A program made the translations under genes and the position numbers. From the NCBI RefSeq assembly GCF_004563925.1, contig NZ_SPNJ01000003.1:496001-560000 (forward strand): a stretch of 64,000 nt of DNA, given 5' to 3'. This stretch comes from Herbaspirillum sp. 3R11 (GTDB taxonomy: Bacteria > Pseudomonadota > Gammaproteobacteria > Burkholderiales > Burkholderiaceae_D). The notes under the pieces are model-generated. The model was given only the letters and a program-made list of their open reading frames with translations, was not told where the DNA came from and did not search any database. Every line of letters starts with the position of its first letter. Position 1 is the first letter of the stretch. Shown here piece after piece: positions 25,643 to 37,201 of the stretch.

Positions 25643-26755
25643 TCAGGCGTCCGGCTTGGCGCGATAGCCGGTGACTTCGAGGTTGAAACCGGTCATCGAC
25701 GGCATCTTGCGCGGGCTGGCCAGCAGCTGCATCTTGCACACGCCGAGATCCTTGAGGATTTGCGCACCGATGCCGTAGGTGCGCAGGTCGAGGCGGTCGG
25801 CGCGGGCCGGCTTGGCCGCCTGCACGTTGTTGAGCGCGGCGAACTGGGCGAACATCTGGTCGGCCGATTCTTCGCAATTGAGCAGCACCACGACGCCGCT
25901 TGGCGCCGCCTTGATCGCGGCCATGGCCGAGGCCATGTTCCACGAGTGCGTCGTCGCTTTGGTTTCGAGCAGGTCGAGGATCGAGACCGGCTGATGCACG
26001 CGCACCAATGTTTCTTCGCCTGGACGAATGTCGCCATGCACCAGCGCCAGGTGGGCGCCGCCGCTTGGCGTGTCGCGGTAGGCGATGGCCTTGAACGAAC
26101 CGTGCACGGTGTGCATCTCGCGCTCGGCGACACGTTCGATGATGCTTTCGTGCTGACTGCGGTAATGGATCAGGTCGGCGATGGTGCCGATCTTGAGCTT
26201 GTGTTCTTCGGCGAATTCGAGCAAGTCCGGCAAACGCGCCATGGTGCCGTCGTCCTTGAGGATTTCGCAGATCACGGCGGCCGGCGTCAGGCCCGCCATC
26301 TGGGTCAGGTCGCAACCGGCTTCGGTATGGCCGGCGCGCATCAGCACGCCGCCCTTTTGCGCGCGCAGCGGGAAAATATGACCCGGTTGCACGATGTCGG
26401 CCGGCACTGCGTCCTTGGCAGCGGCAACTTGAATGGTTCGCGCGCGGTCGGCGGCGGAGATGCCGGTGGTGACGCCTTCGGCGGCTTCGATCGAGACGGT
26501 GAAGTTGGTGCCGAACTGGGTGCCGTTGCGGGTCGACATCATCGACAGATCGAGACGGTCGCAATGCTCTTCGGTCAGCGTCAGGCAGACCAGGCCACGC
26601 GCATGCTTGACCATGAAGTTGATGGCTTCGGGCGTGACGAAATCGGTGGCCAGCACCAGGTCGCCTTCATTTTCACGATCTTCTTCGTCGACCAGGATGA
26701 CCATGCGTCCGGCGCGCAGTTCGGCGACGATTTCTTCTGTTGTTGCGATAGGCAT
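25643..26755 (-). CDS. ribBA: 3,4-dihydroxy-2-butanone 4-phosphate synthase with degenerate GTP cyclohydrolase II domain
   Basis: A 370-residue RibBA-type fusion. The N-terminal RibB domain (about residues 1-205) keeps the metal/substrate motifs DEEDRENEGDLVLA and GHIFPLRAQKGG with RAGHTEA, so it should make the four-carbon riboflavin precursor from ribulose 5-phosphate. The C-terminal RibA-like domain (about 210-365) lacks the zinc cysteines of the usual GD-FxSxRCDC motif and the QEGRGIGL motif, so GTP cyclohydrolase II activity is unlikely and a separate RibA must exist elsewhere. It lies 96 bp after dusA and leads the ribB-ribH-nusB run. Confidence 0.92.
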   Translation of the reverse strand: MPIATTEEIVAELRAGRMVILVDEEDRENEGDLVLATDFVTPEAINFMVKHARGLVCLTLTEEHCDRLDLSMMSTRNGTQFGTNFTVSIEAAEGVTTGISAADRARTIQVAAAKDAVPADIVQPGHIFPLRAQKGGVLMRAGHTEAGCDLTQMAGLTPAAVICEILKDDGTMARLPDLLEFAEEHKLKIGTIADLIHYRSQHESIIERVAEREMHTVHGSFKAIAYRDTPSGGAHLALVHGDIRPGEETLVRVHQPVSILDLLETKATTHSWNMASAMAAIKAAPSGVVVLLNCEESADQMFAQFAALNNVQAAKPARADRLDLRTYGIGAQILKDLGVCKMQLLASPRKMPSMTGFNLEVTGYRAKPDA

Positions 26756-26851
26756 AACGATTTCCTCAGTAGCCCCGTATTTTAAAGGATTTGCGGGCGA
26801 TTTTTTGCCTGATTGCCTGCATGGGCGGGCAAGGACGGCGTGAATGCAGAC

Positions 26852-27859
26852 TTATTCCAGCGTCACCAGTTGCGTATGCGACAAGGCTTCCATCAGCAGC
26901 GCCGGATCGCCCAGCGCCAGCCGTTTGGAATCCGACAAGGTCTGGCGGAAGGCGCGCGCGCCCGGCAGTCCCGCCATCAGGCCCAGCATATGGCGGGTAA
27001 TGCTGTTCAGGCGCAGGCCCTTGCCGCCGTCGCCGTGCGCCGCCAGTTGCGCGCGCGCGTACTCCACCATGGCCGCGATGACGTCGTTGCGCGTGGGCTG
27101 CAGGCCGCCGTCGAGTTGGCCGTAATAGCGCGCGTCGAAGCCGGCCATCATGAAAGGATTGTGGTACGCCTCGCGGCCCAGCATGACGCCGTCGACGTGC
27201 TGCAAATGGAGGTCGATCTCGGCCACGGTCTTGATGCCGCCGTTGATCAGGATTTCCAGCGCCGGGAAGTCCTTCTTGAGGCGGTAAGCGTAGTCGTACT
27301 TGAGTGGCGGAATCTCGCGGTTTTCCTTGGGGCTCAGGCCCTTCAGAACGGCGTTGCGCGCATGCACGATGAAAGTCTTGCAACCGGCATCGGCGATCGC
27401 GCCGACAAAGTCGCGTACGAAATCGTAGGACTCGACGTCGTCGATGCCGATGCGATGCTTGACGGTAACGTCGATGTCGACGGCGTCGCGCATTGCCTTG
27501 ACGCAATCGGCGACCAATGTCGGCTCAGCCATCAGGCAGGCGCCGAATGCCCCCTTCTGCACACGCTCGGAGGGACAGCCGCAATTCAGGTTGATCTCGT
27601 CATAGCCCCACTCCTCGCCCAATTTGGCGCTTTTTGCCAGATCGTGGGGCTCGCTGCCGCCGAGCTGCAGGGCGACCGGATGTTCTTCGTCGTTGAAATT
27701 GAGGTGGCGCGGCACGTCGCCGTGCAGCAAGGCGCCGGTGGTGACCATTTCGGTGTACAGCCAGGTGTGCCGCGTGATCTGGCGATGGAACAGCCGGCAG
27801 TGCCGGTCGGTCCAGTCCATCATGGGCGCTACGCTGATTGTTCGTGGTCCGTAAGACAT
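26852..27859 (-). CDS. dusA: tRNA-dihydrouridine(20/20a) synthase
   Basis: A 335-residue FMN enzyme that reduces U20/U20a in the tRNA D-loop. The TIM barrel begins with RTISVAPMMDWTDRHCRLF, and the active-site cysteine is in NLNCGCPSERVQ. Sequence style and length match DusA rather than DusB or DusC. It is preceded by an intrinsic terminator at 27974 and followed after 96 bp by ribBA. Confidence 0.95.
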   Translation of the reverse strand: MSYGPRTISVAPMMDWTDRHCRLFHRQITRHTWLYTEMVTTGALLHGDVPRHLNFNDEEHPVALQLGGSEPHDLAKSAKLGEEWGYDEINLNCGCPSERVQKGAFGACLMAEPTLVADCVKAMRDAVDIDVTVKHRIGIDDVESYDFVRDFVGAIADAGCKTFIVHARNAVLKGLSPKENREIPPLKYDYAYRLKKDFPALEILINGGIKTVAEIDLHLQHVDGVMLGREAYHNPFMMAGFDARYYGQLDGGLQPTRNDVIAAMVEYARAQLAAHGDGGKGLRLNSITRHMLGLMAGLPGARAFRQTLSDSKRLALGDPALLMEALSHTQLVTLE

Positions 27860-27969
27860 AACACCTATCCAAAATGAGCAACAACATGGGCCAGCAGTGC
27901 TTTACGGGCCGACGGCTGCACTACAGGCAATCTGCACCGGCATCGGAACACGCACCACACGCCACAAAT

Positions 27970-28040
27970 AGAAAGCCCGCAACGTTTGCACGTTGCGGGC
28001 TGGTGTCCCCTCTATCCTCTGTGAGATAGGATTTTTATAC
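27970..28040 (-). ncRNA. Candidate small RNA between typA and dusA
   Basis: On the minus strand TATAAA (28034-28039) could be a -10 element with a weak TTGTGG at 19-bp spacing. The transcript of about 55-60 nt would contain one hairpin (ATCC-TCT paired with AGA-GGAT, 28014-28032) and the 12-bp terminator hairpin. There is no ORF. The only support is two terminators in a row with no gene between them. Confidence 0.3.
27974..28001 (-). terminator. Intrinsic terminator upstream of dusA (possible sRNA end)
   Basis: A perfect 12-bp stem AGCCCGCAACGT/ACGTTGCGGGCT with a 4-base loop, followed on the minus strand by TTTCT. typA already has its own terminator further upstream, so this second one implies a separate transcript starting within 28002-28217. 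Confidence 0.7.
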
Positions 28041-28217
28041 TGCGGGGGTGATTCTGCACCACAAACCAGCATTCGTCATTTCGCAATGCACAATTTAAGT
28101 GCTTATCTGTTTTCCGGCACTGGAAAACGTTTGCGGGCGTTCCAATTTTGCAACGCTTCTTTTGCCACTGCCGCGCAAACACGCGTCCGGAGACAAAACA
28201 AGTTAAAAGATTCAGGT

Positions 28218-28251
28218 AAAAAAAAACCCGCTCACCTTTCGGTTGCGGGCT
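28218..28251 (-). terminator. Intrinsic terminator of typA
   Basis: On the minus strand GCCCGC and GCGGG pair around ACCGAAAGGTGA and are followed by nine T residues. It lies about 170 bp downstream of the typA stop. The rest of the 557-bp gap between dusA and typA (27860-28416) holds only this terminator, the one at 27974 and the candidate small RNA. Confidence 0.75.
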
Positions 28252-28416
28252 TAAATCCAATTCTTTAGGAGGAAATTGGAGGAGACAGGTCTAACTATAT
28301 CGCACCGCATCATAGTCGTCCGCTTTATTGTGCTGATATCAGGTATTCACGAAACCAATATCAGCACAGCGTTACTGCTCCTGCCGTTCTTGCCTTCTCT
28401 CCACCGCCGACGGCAA

Positions 28417-30252
28417 TTACGCGTCGCGCGATGCCTTCTTGCGCTCGTGTTCCTTCAGGAAACGCTTGCGCAGGCGAATGCTCTTCGGTGTGACTTCGAC
28501 CAGTTCGTCGTCGTCGATGAATTCAACCGCATATTCCAGCGACATTTCGATTGGCGGGACCAGGCGCACCGCTTCGTCGGTACCCGACGAACGGACGTTG
28601 GTCAGTTGCTTGCCCTTGATCGGGTTCACGACCAGGTCGTTGTCGCGCGAGTGAATGCCGATGATCATGCCTTCGTAGACCGGATCGTTGTGGCTGACGA
28701 ACATGCGGCCGCGGTCTTGCAGTTTCCAGATCGCGTAGGCAACGGCAGCGCCGTCGTCTTGCGAAATCAGCACGCCGTTGCGACGGCCGCCAAGTTCACC
28801 CTTGCTGTTGTCAACCGGAGCGTATTCGTCGAACACATGGCTCATCAGGCCGGTGCCGCGTGTCAGCGTCATGAATTCGCCCTGGAAGCCGATCAGGCCG
28901 CGCGCAGGGATACGGTATTCCAGACGAACACGACCCTTGCCGTCCGGTTCCATGTTTTGCAGATCGCCGCGACGACGACCAAGTTCTTCCATGACGCCGC
29001 CCTGGCTGGTTTCTTCGACGTCGACGGTCAGGTTTTCATACGGCTCGTGGCGCACGCCATCGACCATCTTGAATACCACGCGTGGACGCGACACGGCCAG
29101 CTCGTAGCCTTCGCGACGCATGTTTTCGATCAGAATCGTCAGATGCAATTCGCCGCGGCCCGACACTTCGTAGGTCGAATCGTCGTTCTCAGCCTGCACC
29201 ACACGCAACGCCATGTTGGCTTTCAGTTCGCGGTCCAGACGGTCGCGGATCTGACGGGTGGTCACGAATTTGCCTTCGCGGCCGGCCAGTGGCGAGTTGT
29301 TGACCATGAAGTTCATGGTCAGGGTCGGTTCGTCGATCTTCAGCATCGGCAGGCCTTCAGGCGTGTCCGGTGCACAGATGGTGGAGCCGATGCTGATTTC
29401 TTCGATGCCGTTGATCAGGACGATGTCGCCGGCCAGCGCTTCTTCGACAATCACGCGATCCAGGCCGCGGAAAGTCAGCACCTGGTTGATGCGGGCCTTG
29501 GTTGGCTTGTCATCGGGACCGTTCATCCAGATCACGTCTTGCAGCGCTTTGACGCGACCGCGCAGGATACGGCCAACGCCGATCTTGCCGACGTAGGACG
29601 AGTATTCCAGCGAAGTGATTTGCAGTTGCAGCGGACCGTCCGGGTCATCTTCACGCGCAGGAACGTGTTCCAGGATCGCGTCGAACAGCGGTTCCATGTT
29701 GCCGTCGCGGACGGTGTCTTCCAGGCCGGCGTAGCCCTTGAAGCCCGATGCGTAAATGATAGGAAAATCCAGTTGCTCGTCGGTTGCGCCCAGCTTGTCG
29801 AACAGTTCGAACGTGGCGTTGACGGCCTTTTGCGGATCGGCGTTTTCGCGGTCGATCTTGTTGACAACGACGATAGGCTTCAGGCCCAGCGCCAGTGCTT
29901 TACGTGTCACGAAACGCGTTTGCGGCATCGGACCTTCTTGCGCATCGACCAGCAGCAACACGCTGTCGACCATCGACAGCACGCGTTCCACTTCGCCGCC
30001 GAAGTCGGCGTGGCCCGGGGTGTCGACGATGTTGATGTGGGTACCCTTGTATTCCACGGCGCAGTTCTTCGACAGAATCGTGATGCCGCGTTCTTTTTCG
30101 ATATCATTCGAGTCCATCACGCGGGCGTCAACCTGCTGGTTGTCGCGGAAGGTGCCCGACTGACGCAGCAGCTGGTCGACGAGGGTGGTTTTGCCATGGT
30201 CAACGTGGGCGATGATGGCGATGTTACGAATAGCGCGTTTATTGTTTGACAT
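28417..30252 (-). CDS. typA: Ribosome-associated translational GTPase TypA/BipA
   Basis: A 611-residue EF-G-like GTPase that acts on the 50S subunit during assembly and stress adaptation, especially at low temperature. The GTPase motifs are [10 protein letters not shown] (G1), the RGITI switch, [14 protein letters not shown] (G3) and NKID (G4). Domains II, III, V and the BipA-specific C-terminal domain follow, ending in a basic tail ([18 protein letters not shown]). Monocistronic, with its own promoter and terminator. Confidence 0.97.
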   Translation of the reverse strand: MSNNKRAIRNIAIIAHVDHGKTTLVDQLLRQSGTFRDNQQVDARVMDSNDIEKERGITILSKNCAVEYKGTHINIVDTPGHADFGGEVERVLSMVDSVLLLVDAQEGPMPQTRFVTRKALALGLKPIVVVNKIDRENADPQKAVNATFELFDKLGATDEQLDFPIIYASGFKGYAGLEDTVRDGNMEPLFDAILEHVPAREDDPDGPLQLQITSLEYSSYVGKIGVGRILRGRVKALQDVIWMNGPDDKPTKARINQVLTFRGLDRVIVEEALAGDIVLINGIEEISIGSTICAPDTPEGLPMLKIDEPTLTMNFMVNNSPLAGREGKFVTTRQIRDRLDRELKANMALRVVQAENDDSTYEVSGRGELHLTILIENMRREGYELAVSRPRVVFKMVDGVRHEPYENLTVDVEETSQGGVMEELGRRRGDLQNMEPDGKGRVRLEYRIPARGLIGFQGEFMTLTRGTGLMSHVFDEYAPVDNSKGELGGRRNGVLISQDDGAAVAYAIWKLQDRGRMFVSHNDPVYEGMIIGIHSRDNDLVVNPIKGKQLTNVRSSGTDEAVRLVPPIEMSLEYAVEFIDDDELVEVTPKSIRLRKRFLKEHERKKASRDA

Positions 30253-30311
30253 GATTGAATTGAGTTGGTCTGCCGAATCCGAAGGGCTTAGGGAGGCCCT
30301 GAAAGGCGCGC

Positions 30312-30317
30312 ATTATA
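30312..30317 (-). promoter_or_regulatory. Consensus -10 element upstream of typA
   Basis: A perfect TATAAT on the minus strand, 60 bp before the typA start codon. The matching -35 is weak (around AAAGTT), so transcription strength is uncertain. Confidence 0.45.
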
Positions 30318-30407
30318 GCATGTTGCGACGCACGAACTTTAAAAAGCCTAATAATTTCAAAGAGTTGCTGTACACATTACAAAGGCTGGCGACAGCAAAA
30401 AATTGCG

Positions 30408-31361
30408 CTATTCCGACAGAGTCGAAATCAGCCTTTCCGGCGCCAGTATGCCGAATTCCTGCATCAGTCCGGTGCCCAGAAGGCGACCGCTGCTTTCCTG
30501 ATAAACCCTTGCCCGGCCTGACTCTGCGGGCAATGCAATACCTTCTTTTCCGAGCGCCAGACGCTGTCCGTGCAGGAAGCGCTCAGTCAGCACATCCGTG
30601 AGCATCACCGCCGGAAACGTCGTCAGCAAACCGTCCACCGGCAGCAAAGCTTGCGTGCGCTGGCCGTCTTCCAGCGCGATGAACTGATCGAGCGTCACGC
30701 TGCCCTCCAGCGTCAACGCGCCGACGCCGGTGCGCCGTAGCTGATTCAAATGAGCGCCGCAACCGAGCAGTGCACCGATGTCTTCGCCGAGCACGCGGAT
30801 ATAGGTGCCTTTGCTGCACATCACGCGGATGCGCAGGAACGGCGCTTCGTACGACAACAACTCCAGCTGATGGATCGTCACCGGACGCGCTTCGCGCTCC
30901 AGCGTGATGCCGGCGCGGGCATATTCGTACAGCGGCTTGCCGTCGCGCTTGAGCGCGGAATGCATGGGCGGCACCTGCTCGATCGGGCCGCGAAATTTTT
31001 CCAGCGCCGCTTCGATCTGCTCCGGCGTGACGTCGACTGCCCTGGTGCTCAGCACCTCGCCTTCGGTGTCGCCGGTGTTGGTGACGATGCCGAAATGGAC
31101 CACGGCTTCATAGGTCTTGTCGGCTTCCAGCAAATCCTGCGAGAACTTGGTAGCCTCGCCGAAACACAAGGGCAGCAAACCGGTCGCGAACGGATCAAGC
31201 GTGCCGGTATGCCCTGCCTTCAGGGCATTGAGCAGACGCTTGGCCTTGATCAAGGCATCGTTGCTGGACCAGCCGACCGGCTTGTCCAGCAGCAGCACGC
31301 CATGCACAGGCACGCGCGGCGCTCTTGGCGGCCGGGAGGGTTGGGGCGATGATTGCGCCAT
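30408..31361 (-). CDS. truB: tRNA pseudouridine(55) synthase
   Basis: A 317-residue enzyme that makes pseudouridine 55 in the T-loop of tRNAs. Motifs: GVLLLDKPVGWSSNDAL, the catalytic aspartate in GHTGTLDPFATGLLP, and CSKGTYIRVLGEDIG. The C-terminal PUA-like part is short. The start at 31361 is chosen by family alignment; an in-frame start at 31418 would add 19 residues and neither has a clear ribosome site. Last gene of the rimP-nusA-infB-rbfA-truB operon, 100 bp after rbfA. Confidence 0.95.
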   Translation of the reverse strand: MAQSSPQPSRPPRAPRVPVHGVLLLDKPVGWSSNDALIKAKRLLNALKAGHTGTLDPFATGLLPLCFGEATKFSQDLLEADKTYEAVVHFGIVTNTGDTEGEVLSTRAVDVTPEQIEAALEKFRGPIEQVPPMHSALKRDGKPLYEYARAGITLEREARPVTIHQLELLSYEAPFLRIRVMCSKGTYIRVLGEDIGALLGCGAHLNQLRRTGVGALTLEGSVTLDQFIALEDGQRTQALLPVDGLLTTFPAVMLTDVLTERFLHGQRLALGKEGIALPAESGRARVYQESSGRLLGTGLMQEFGILAPERLISTLSE

Positions 31362-31461
31362 GATTGTGTGGTCCGGGAATTTCTTGAATCGATGCGTCTT
31401 GAAACGATGCGACGACAATTACTGACGTGCGGTTAAGCGGCTAAATAACGCCGCTGCGTGC

Positions 31462-31851
31462 TCAGCTCTCGTCGGCATCCTTGGCGCGGGTGGCATTGGC
31501 CTCGTCGATCAGGCGCGACATTTCAATGCCACGGGCCGTCGAGTTGTCATGCACGAAATGCAATTCGGGCAAGGTGTGAATCGTCAAACGGCGACCCAGT
31601 TGACCACGCAGGAAACCGGAGGCCTTCGAGAGGCCGGTCACTGTTTCCTGAATCGCCTGCTTGTCGTCCTTCAAGGTCGTAAAGAAAACCTTGGCATGCG
31701 CATAGTCCGGCGTCACTTGCACTTCCGTGATCGTGACCATCCCCACACGCGGGTCTTTCAACTCGAATGCGATGATTTCCGACAGATCGCGCTGGATCTG
31801 GTCGGCGACGCGCAGACCGCGCCCGGGAATGGATTTGCTGTGTTTTGCCAT
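31462..31851 (-). CDS. rbfA: 30S ribosome-binding factor A
   Basis: A 129-residue KH-fold protein that binds the 30S subunit near helix 1 of 16S rRNA and is needed for 16S 5' maturation and cold growth. Motifs: [38 protein letters not shown] and [18 protein letters not shown]. The ATG at 31851 is the family start; the longer frame to 31950 is not supported. It sits between infB (123 bp upstream) and truB in the usual order. Confidence 0.95.
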   Translation of the reverse strand: MAKHSKSIPGRGLRVADQIQRDLSEIIAFELKDPRVGMVTITEVQVTPDYAHAKVFFTTLKDDKQAIQETVTGLSKASGFLRGQLGRRLTIHTLPELHFVHDNSTARGIEMSRLIDEANATRAKDADES

Positions 31852-31974
31852 GCTGGGAAACTGACCTCGGCCGACTCGCCAAAGCGGGACGGCATAAAAA
31901 TTCTGTGCTGCTGTTGAATGAAACAAGGCGGGTGTTTGCTGCGCAGACACCCGCCCTCGTGACGACTGAGAGAA

Positions 31975-34842
31975 TTACAAAGTACGCGCGACTTCCTGCA
32001 CTTCGAAAATTTCCAGCTGATCGCCTTCCTGGATATCGTTGTAGTTCTTCAACGACAGACCGCACTCGAAGCCCGATTTGACTTCCTTGACGTCGTCCTT
32101 GAAGCGCTTGAGCGAATCCAGCTCGCCGGTCCAGAGCACCACGTTGTTGCGCAGCAGACGGACTTGCGAACCACGCTTGACCAGACCTTCGAGGACGTAA
32201 CAGCCGGCGATCGAGCCGACCTTGCTGACCACGAACACCTGGCGAATCTCGACCAGACCCAGGGCCTGTTCGCGCTTCTCCGGCGACAGCATGCCCGACA
32301 TCGCGGCTTTCACTTCATCCACGGCATCGTAAATGATGTTGTAGTAGCGGATATCCACGCCATTGGCTTCGGCCAGCTTGCGGGCAGACGCATCGGCACG
32401 GGTGTTGAAGCCGATGATGACCGCCTTCGATGCCACCGCGAGGTTGACGTCGTTTTCGGAAATGCCGCCGACCGCTGCATGCACCACCTGAACACGCACT
32501 TCTGCGGTGGACAGTTTTTGCAGCGATTGCACCAGCGCTTCTTGCGAACCTTGCACGTCGGTCTTGATGATCATCGGCAGGTTCTTGACTTCGCCTTCGG
32601 CCATCTGTTCGAACATGTTTTCCAGCTTCGCTGCCTGTTGCTTGGCCAGCTTGACGTCGCGGAACTTGCCTTGACGGAACAGGCCGATTTCACGCGCCTT
32701 GCGTTCATCGGACATGACCACGACTTCTTCACCGGCGCTCGGCACTTCAGTCAGACCCTGAATTTCAACAGGGATCGACGGACCGGCTTCGGTGATGCTC
32801 TTGCCGCTTTCGTCCAGCATCGCACGGACGCGGCCGTAGGCCGAACCCGCCAGCACGACGTCGCCGCGCTTCAGGGTACCGGACTGCACCAGAATCGTGG
32901 CGACAGGACCACGGCCCTTGTCGAGCTTGGCTTCAATGACCAGGCCCTTGGCCGGGACGTTGATGGCAGCTTTCAATTCCAGCACTTCGGCTTGCAGCAG
33001 CACGTTTTCCAGCAGGGAATCGATGCCTTCGCCGGTCTTCGCAGACACGGAGATGAATGGCGCTTCGCCGCCGTATTCTTCCGGCACGACGCCTTCGGCA
33101 ATCAGTTCCTGCTTGACGCGGTCCAGATTGGCGCCCTGCTTGTCGATCTTGTTGATCGCCACGACCAGCGGCACGCCGCCGGCCTTCGCGTGAGCGATCG
33201 CTTCCTTGGTTTGCGGCATCACGCCGTCGTCGGCAGCCACCACCAGAATGACGATGTCGGTTGCCTTGGCGCCGCGGGCACGCATGGCGGTAAACGCTTC
33301 GTGGCCCGGGGTGTCGAGGAAGGTGATCATGCCGCGCGGTGTTTCCACGTGGTACGCGCCGATGTGCTGGGTAATGCCGCCGGCTTCGCCGGAAGCAACC
33401 TTCGCGCGTCGGATGTAATCCAGCAGCGATGTCTTACCATGGTCGACGTGACCCATGACGGTAACCACAGGCGCACGCGCCAGCAGTTCCGCATCAGGAT
33501 GCTCAACGCCCTCTTCCAGCAATGCTTCCGGATCATCCTGCTTGGCAGCATGCGCGCGGTGGCCCATTTCCTCCACCACGATCATGGCGGTTTCCTGGTC
33601 CAGCACCTGGTTGATGGTGACCATCTGGCCGAGCTTCATCAGATGCTTGATGACTTCGGAGGCCTTGACGGACATCTTGTGGGCGATCTCGGCGACGGTG
33701 ATCGTTTCAGGGACGTGAACGTCCTTGACGATCGCTTCAGTCGGCGCCTGGAAATTGCTTTCGTGGTCGTCATGATGCGAATTGCGGCGGCCCTTCGGAC
33801 CTGCACGCCAGCCGTCGCGGCCACCGGTGCCGGTGTTGCCGCGCGTCTTCATGCCGGTGCCGCGCTTCTTGGCGTCGTCCTGCCATGTCGATGACACGTT
33901 GGCCGATTTGATCGACTTCTTGTCGACCGCAACCGGCGCCTTCTTGTCGTCTTTCTTTTCACCAGGCTTCTTGTCGGCGGGCTTGTGCAGCGTGCCTTCG
34001 GAAGTCTTGGTCGCAGCGACGGGCGCAGGCTCGGGAGCCTTGATCACACGGCGCGGCGCATTCATCATGGCCTTGATCTGGGCGACTTCGTCTTCCACGA
34101 CCTTGCGGGCGCGGTCGGCGGCAGCCGCACGTTCGGAGGCTTCCTTGGCGACCTGGGCAACCTTCTTCTTGGCTTCTTCGGCAGCAGCGCGCTTCTTCTC
34201 GTCAGCGGCGGCATCTTCTGCCGATTTCGCTACGGGAGCAACAGCAGCACCGGCGCTCGGCTTGGCCTTGTCGGCAGTTTCTGTCGCAGCCTGACGGGCT
34301 TCTTCTTCAGCCGCCTGCTTGGCTTCCTGTTCGGCCTTCTTTGCTTCCAGTTCGGCTGCCTTGGCTTCCGCGGCGCGCTCGGCTTCCAGTTGCGCCAGAC
34401 GTTCCTGCTTCTCGCGCAATTCGGCTTCCTGACGTGCGATCAGCTCTTCCTGATGACGCGCTTCTTCCGGGCTTGGCTCGGCTTCAGTCGACTCAGGCGC
34501 AACAGTTGCCGGCTTGCCGGTTTCGTCCGCAGTCGGTTCATCGCGCTTGATGAAGGTGCGTTTCTTGCGCACTTCCACCTGGATAGTGCGCGACTTGCCC
34601 GTGGAATCGGCCTGTTTGATTTCGGTCGTTTCCTTGCGGGTCAGCGTGATCTTCTTCTTCTCGCCTTCCGGAGCTGCTCCGCGCACGCGGCGCAGGTGCT
34701 CCAGCAGACGGTCCTTGTCTTCTTTTGACAAAGCATCGGACTCGGAGCTCTTTTCAACTCCTGCAGATCGCAGCTGGGTCAGTAGCAAATCCGCCGGCAT
34801 TTTCAGCTCGGTGGCAAATTGGGCTACGTTGTTACTTGCCAT
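31975..34842 (-). CDS. infB: Translation initiation factor IF-2
   Basis: A 955-residue GTPase that brings initiator tRNA to the 30S subunit and promotes subunit joining. It has an N-terminal IF2N domain (residues about 1-55), a long charged Ala/Lys/Glu-rich linker with helical repeats (about 95-300), a second IF2N domain, the G domain ([26 protein letters not shown]) and the C-terminal domains II-IV, including the fMet-tRNA binding region. Length matches other Burkholderiales IF-2. It starts 47 bp after nusA. An internal in-frame start for a shorter isoform is possible but was not identified. Confidence 0.97.
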   Translation of the reverse strand: MASNNVAQFATELKMPADLLLTQLRSAGVEKSSESDALSKEDKDRLLEHLRRVRGAAPEGEKKKITLTRKETTEIKQADSTGKSRTIQVEVRKKRTFIKRDEPTADETGKPATVAPESTEAEPSPEEARHQEELIARQEAELREKQERLAQLEAERAAEAKAAELEAKKAEQEAKQAAEEEARQAATETADKAKPSAGAAVAPVAKSAEDAAADEKKRAAAEEAKKKVAQVAKEASERAAAADRARKVVEDEVAQIKAMMNAPRRVIKAPEPAPVAATKTSEGTLHKPADKKPGEKKDDKKAPVAVDKKSIKSANVSSTWQDDAKKRGTGMKTRGNTGTGGRDGWRAGPKGRRNSHHDDHESNFQAPTEAIVKDVHVPETITVAEIAHKMSVKASEVIKHLMKLGQMVTINQVLDQETAMIVVEEMGHRAHAAKQDDPEALLEEGVEHPDAELLARAPVVTVMGHVDHGKTSLLDYIRRAKVASGEAGGITQHIGAYHVETPRGMITFLDTPGHEAFTAMRARGAKATDIVILVVAADDGVMPQTKEAIAHAKAGGVPLVVAINKIDKQGANLDRVKQELIAEGVVPEEYGGEAPFISVSAKTGEGIDSLLENVLLQAEVLELKAAINVPAKGLVIEAKLDKGRGPVATILVQSGTLKRGDVVLAGSAYGRVRAMLDESGKSITEAGPSIPVEIQGLTEVPSAGEEVVVMSDERKAREIGLFRQGKFRDVKLAKQQAAKLENMFEQMAEGEVKNLPMIIKTDVQGSQEALVQSLQKLSTAEVRVQVVHAAVGGISENDVNLAVASKAVIIGFNTRADASARKLAEANGVDIRYYNIIYDAVDEVKAAMSGMLSPEKREQALGLVEIRQVFVVSKVGSIAGCYVLEGLVKRGSQVRLLRNNVVLWTGELDSLKRFKDDVKEVKSGFECGLSLKNYNDIQEGDQLEIFEVQEVARTL

Positions 34843-34889
34843 TCAGTCCTCTTTTCTATGTGGCTCGGCGATGATGTGGTCCTGGACGC

Positions 34890-36937
<2,048 letters not shown>

Positions 36938-37103
36938 GGAAATCTCTCCGCGCTTCGTTCTGCGCATTTCAAACAACCGGCACAGACACGTCAATTTGTT
37001 CAGCAAAAAAAAAATGGGCATCTGCCCATCGTTCTTATCGTTTATTCAACTACAGGCCGCTTCACGATGTATTTCGTCGTGAAGACACCCCGTTAACTTG
37101 CGC

Positions 37104-37132
37104 ATTATAACCGATTACGGTATGTCCGGCAA
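37104..37132 (-). promoter_or_regulatory. Promoter of the rimP-nusA-infB operon
   Basis: On the minus strand TTGCCG (37127-37132) and a perfect TATAAT (37104-37109) are separated by exactly 17 bp. The -35 element lies inside one arm of a perfect 16-bp inverted repeat (see the repeat entry). Confidence 0.7.
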
Positions 37133-37154
37133 TTCAAGATTGCCGGACATACCG
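37118..37154. repeat. Perfect 16-bp inverted repeat overlapping the rimP promoter
   Basis: CGGTATGTCCGGCAAT (37118-37133) and ATTGCCGGACATACCG (37139-37154) pair perfectly around TCAAG. It lies between the end of rluB and the start of the infB operon. No T-run follows on the minus strand, so it is not a classical terminator. It could end rluB transcription, act as an operator, or both. Confidence 0.8.
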
Positions 37155-37201
37155 CAGACAGCCCGATATTTCCAAAAAGAAATACCAGAGCAATCAAAGA
37201 C

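Noticed and set aside
26756..26851. FMN riboswitch before ribBA
   Set aside because: The gap is only 96 bp and none of the conserved RFN sequence blocks can be found.
28276..30249. 657-residue open frame opposite typA
   Set aside because: It is an exact antisense shadow of a strongly conserved GTPase, with His/Arg/Gln-rich low-complexity content and no domain. High GC at third codon positions explains such frames; the same applies to long frames opposite infB, alaS, nusA, the TRAP permease and the RND genes.
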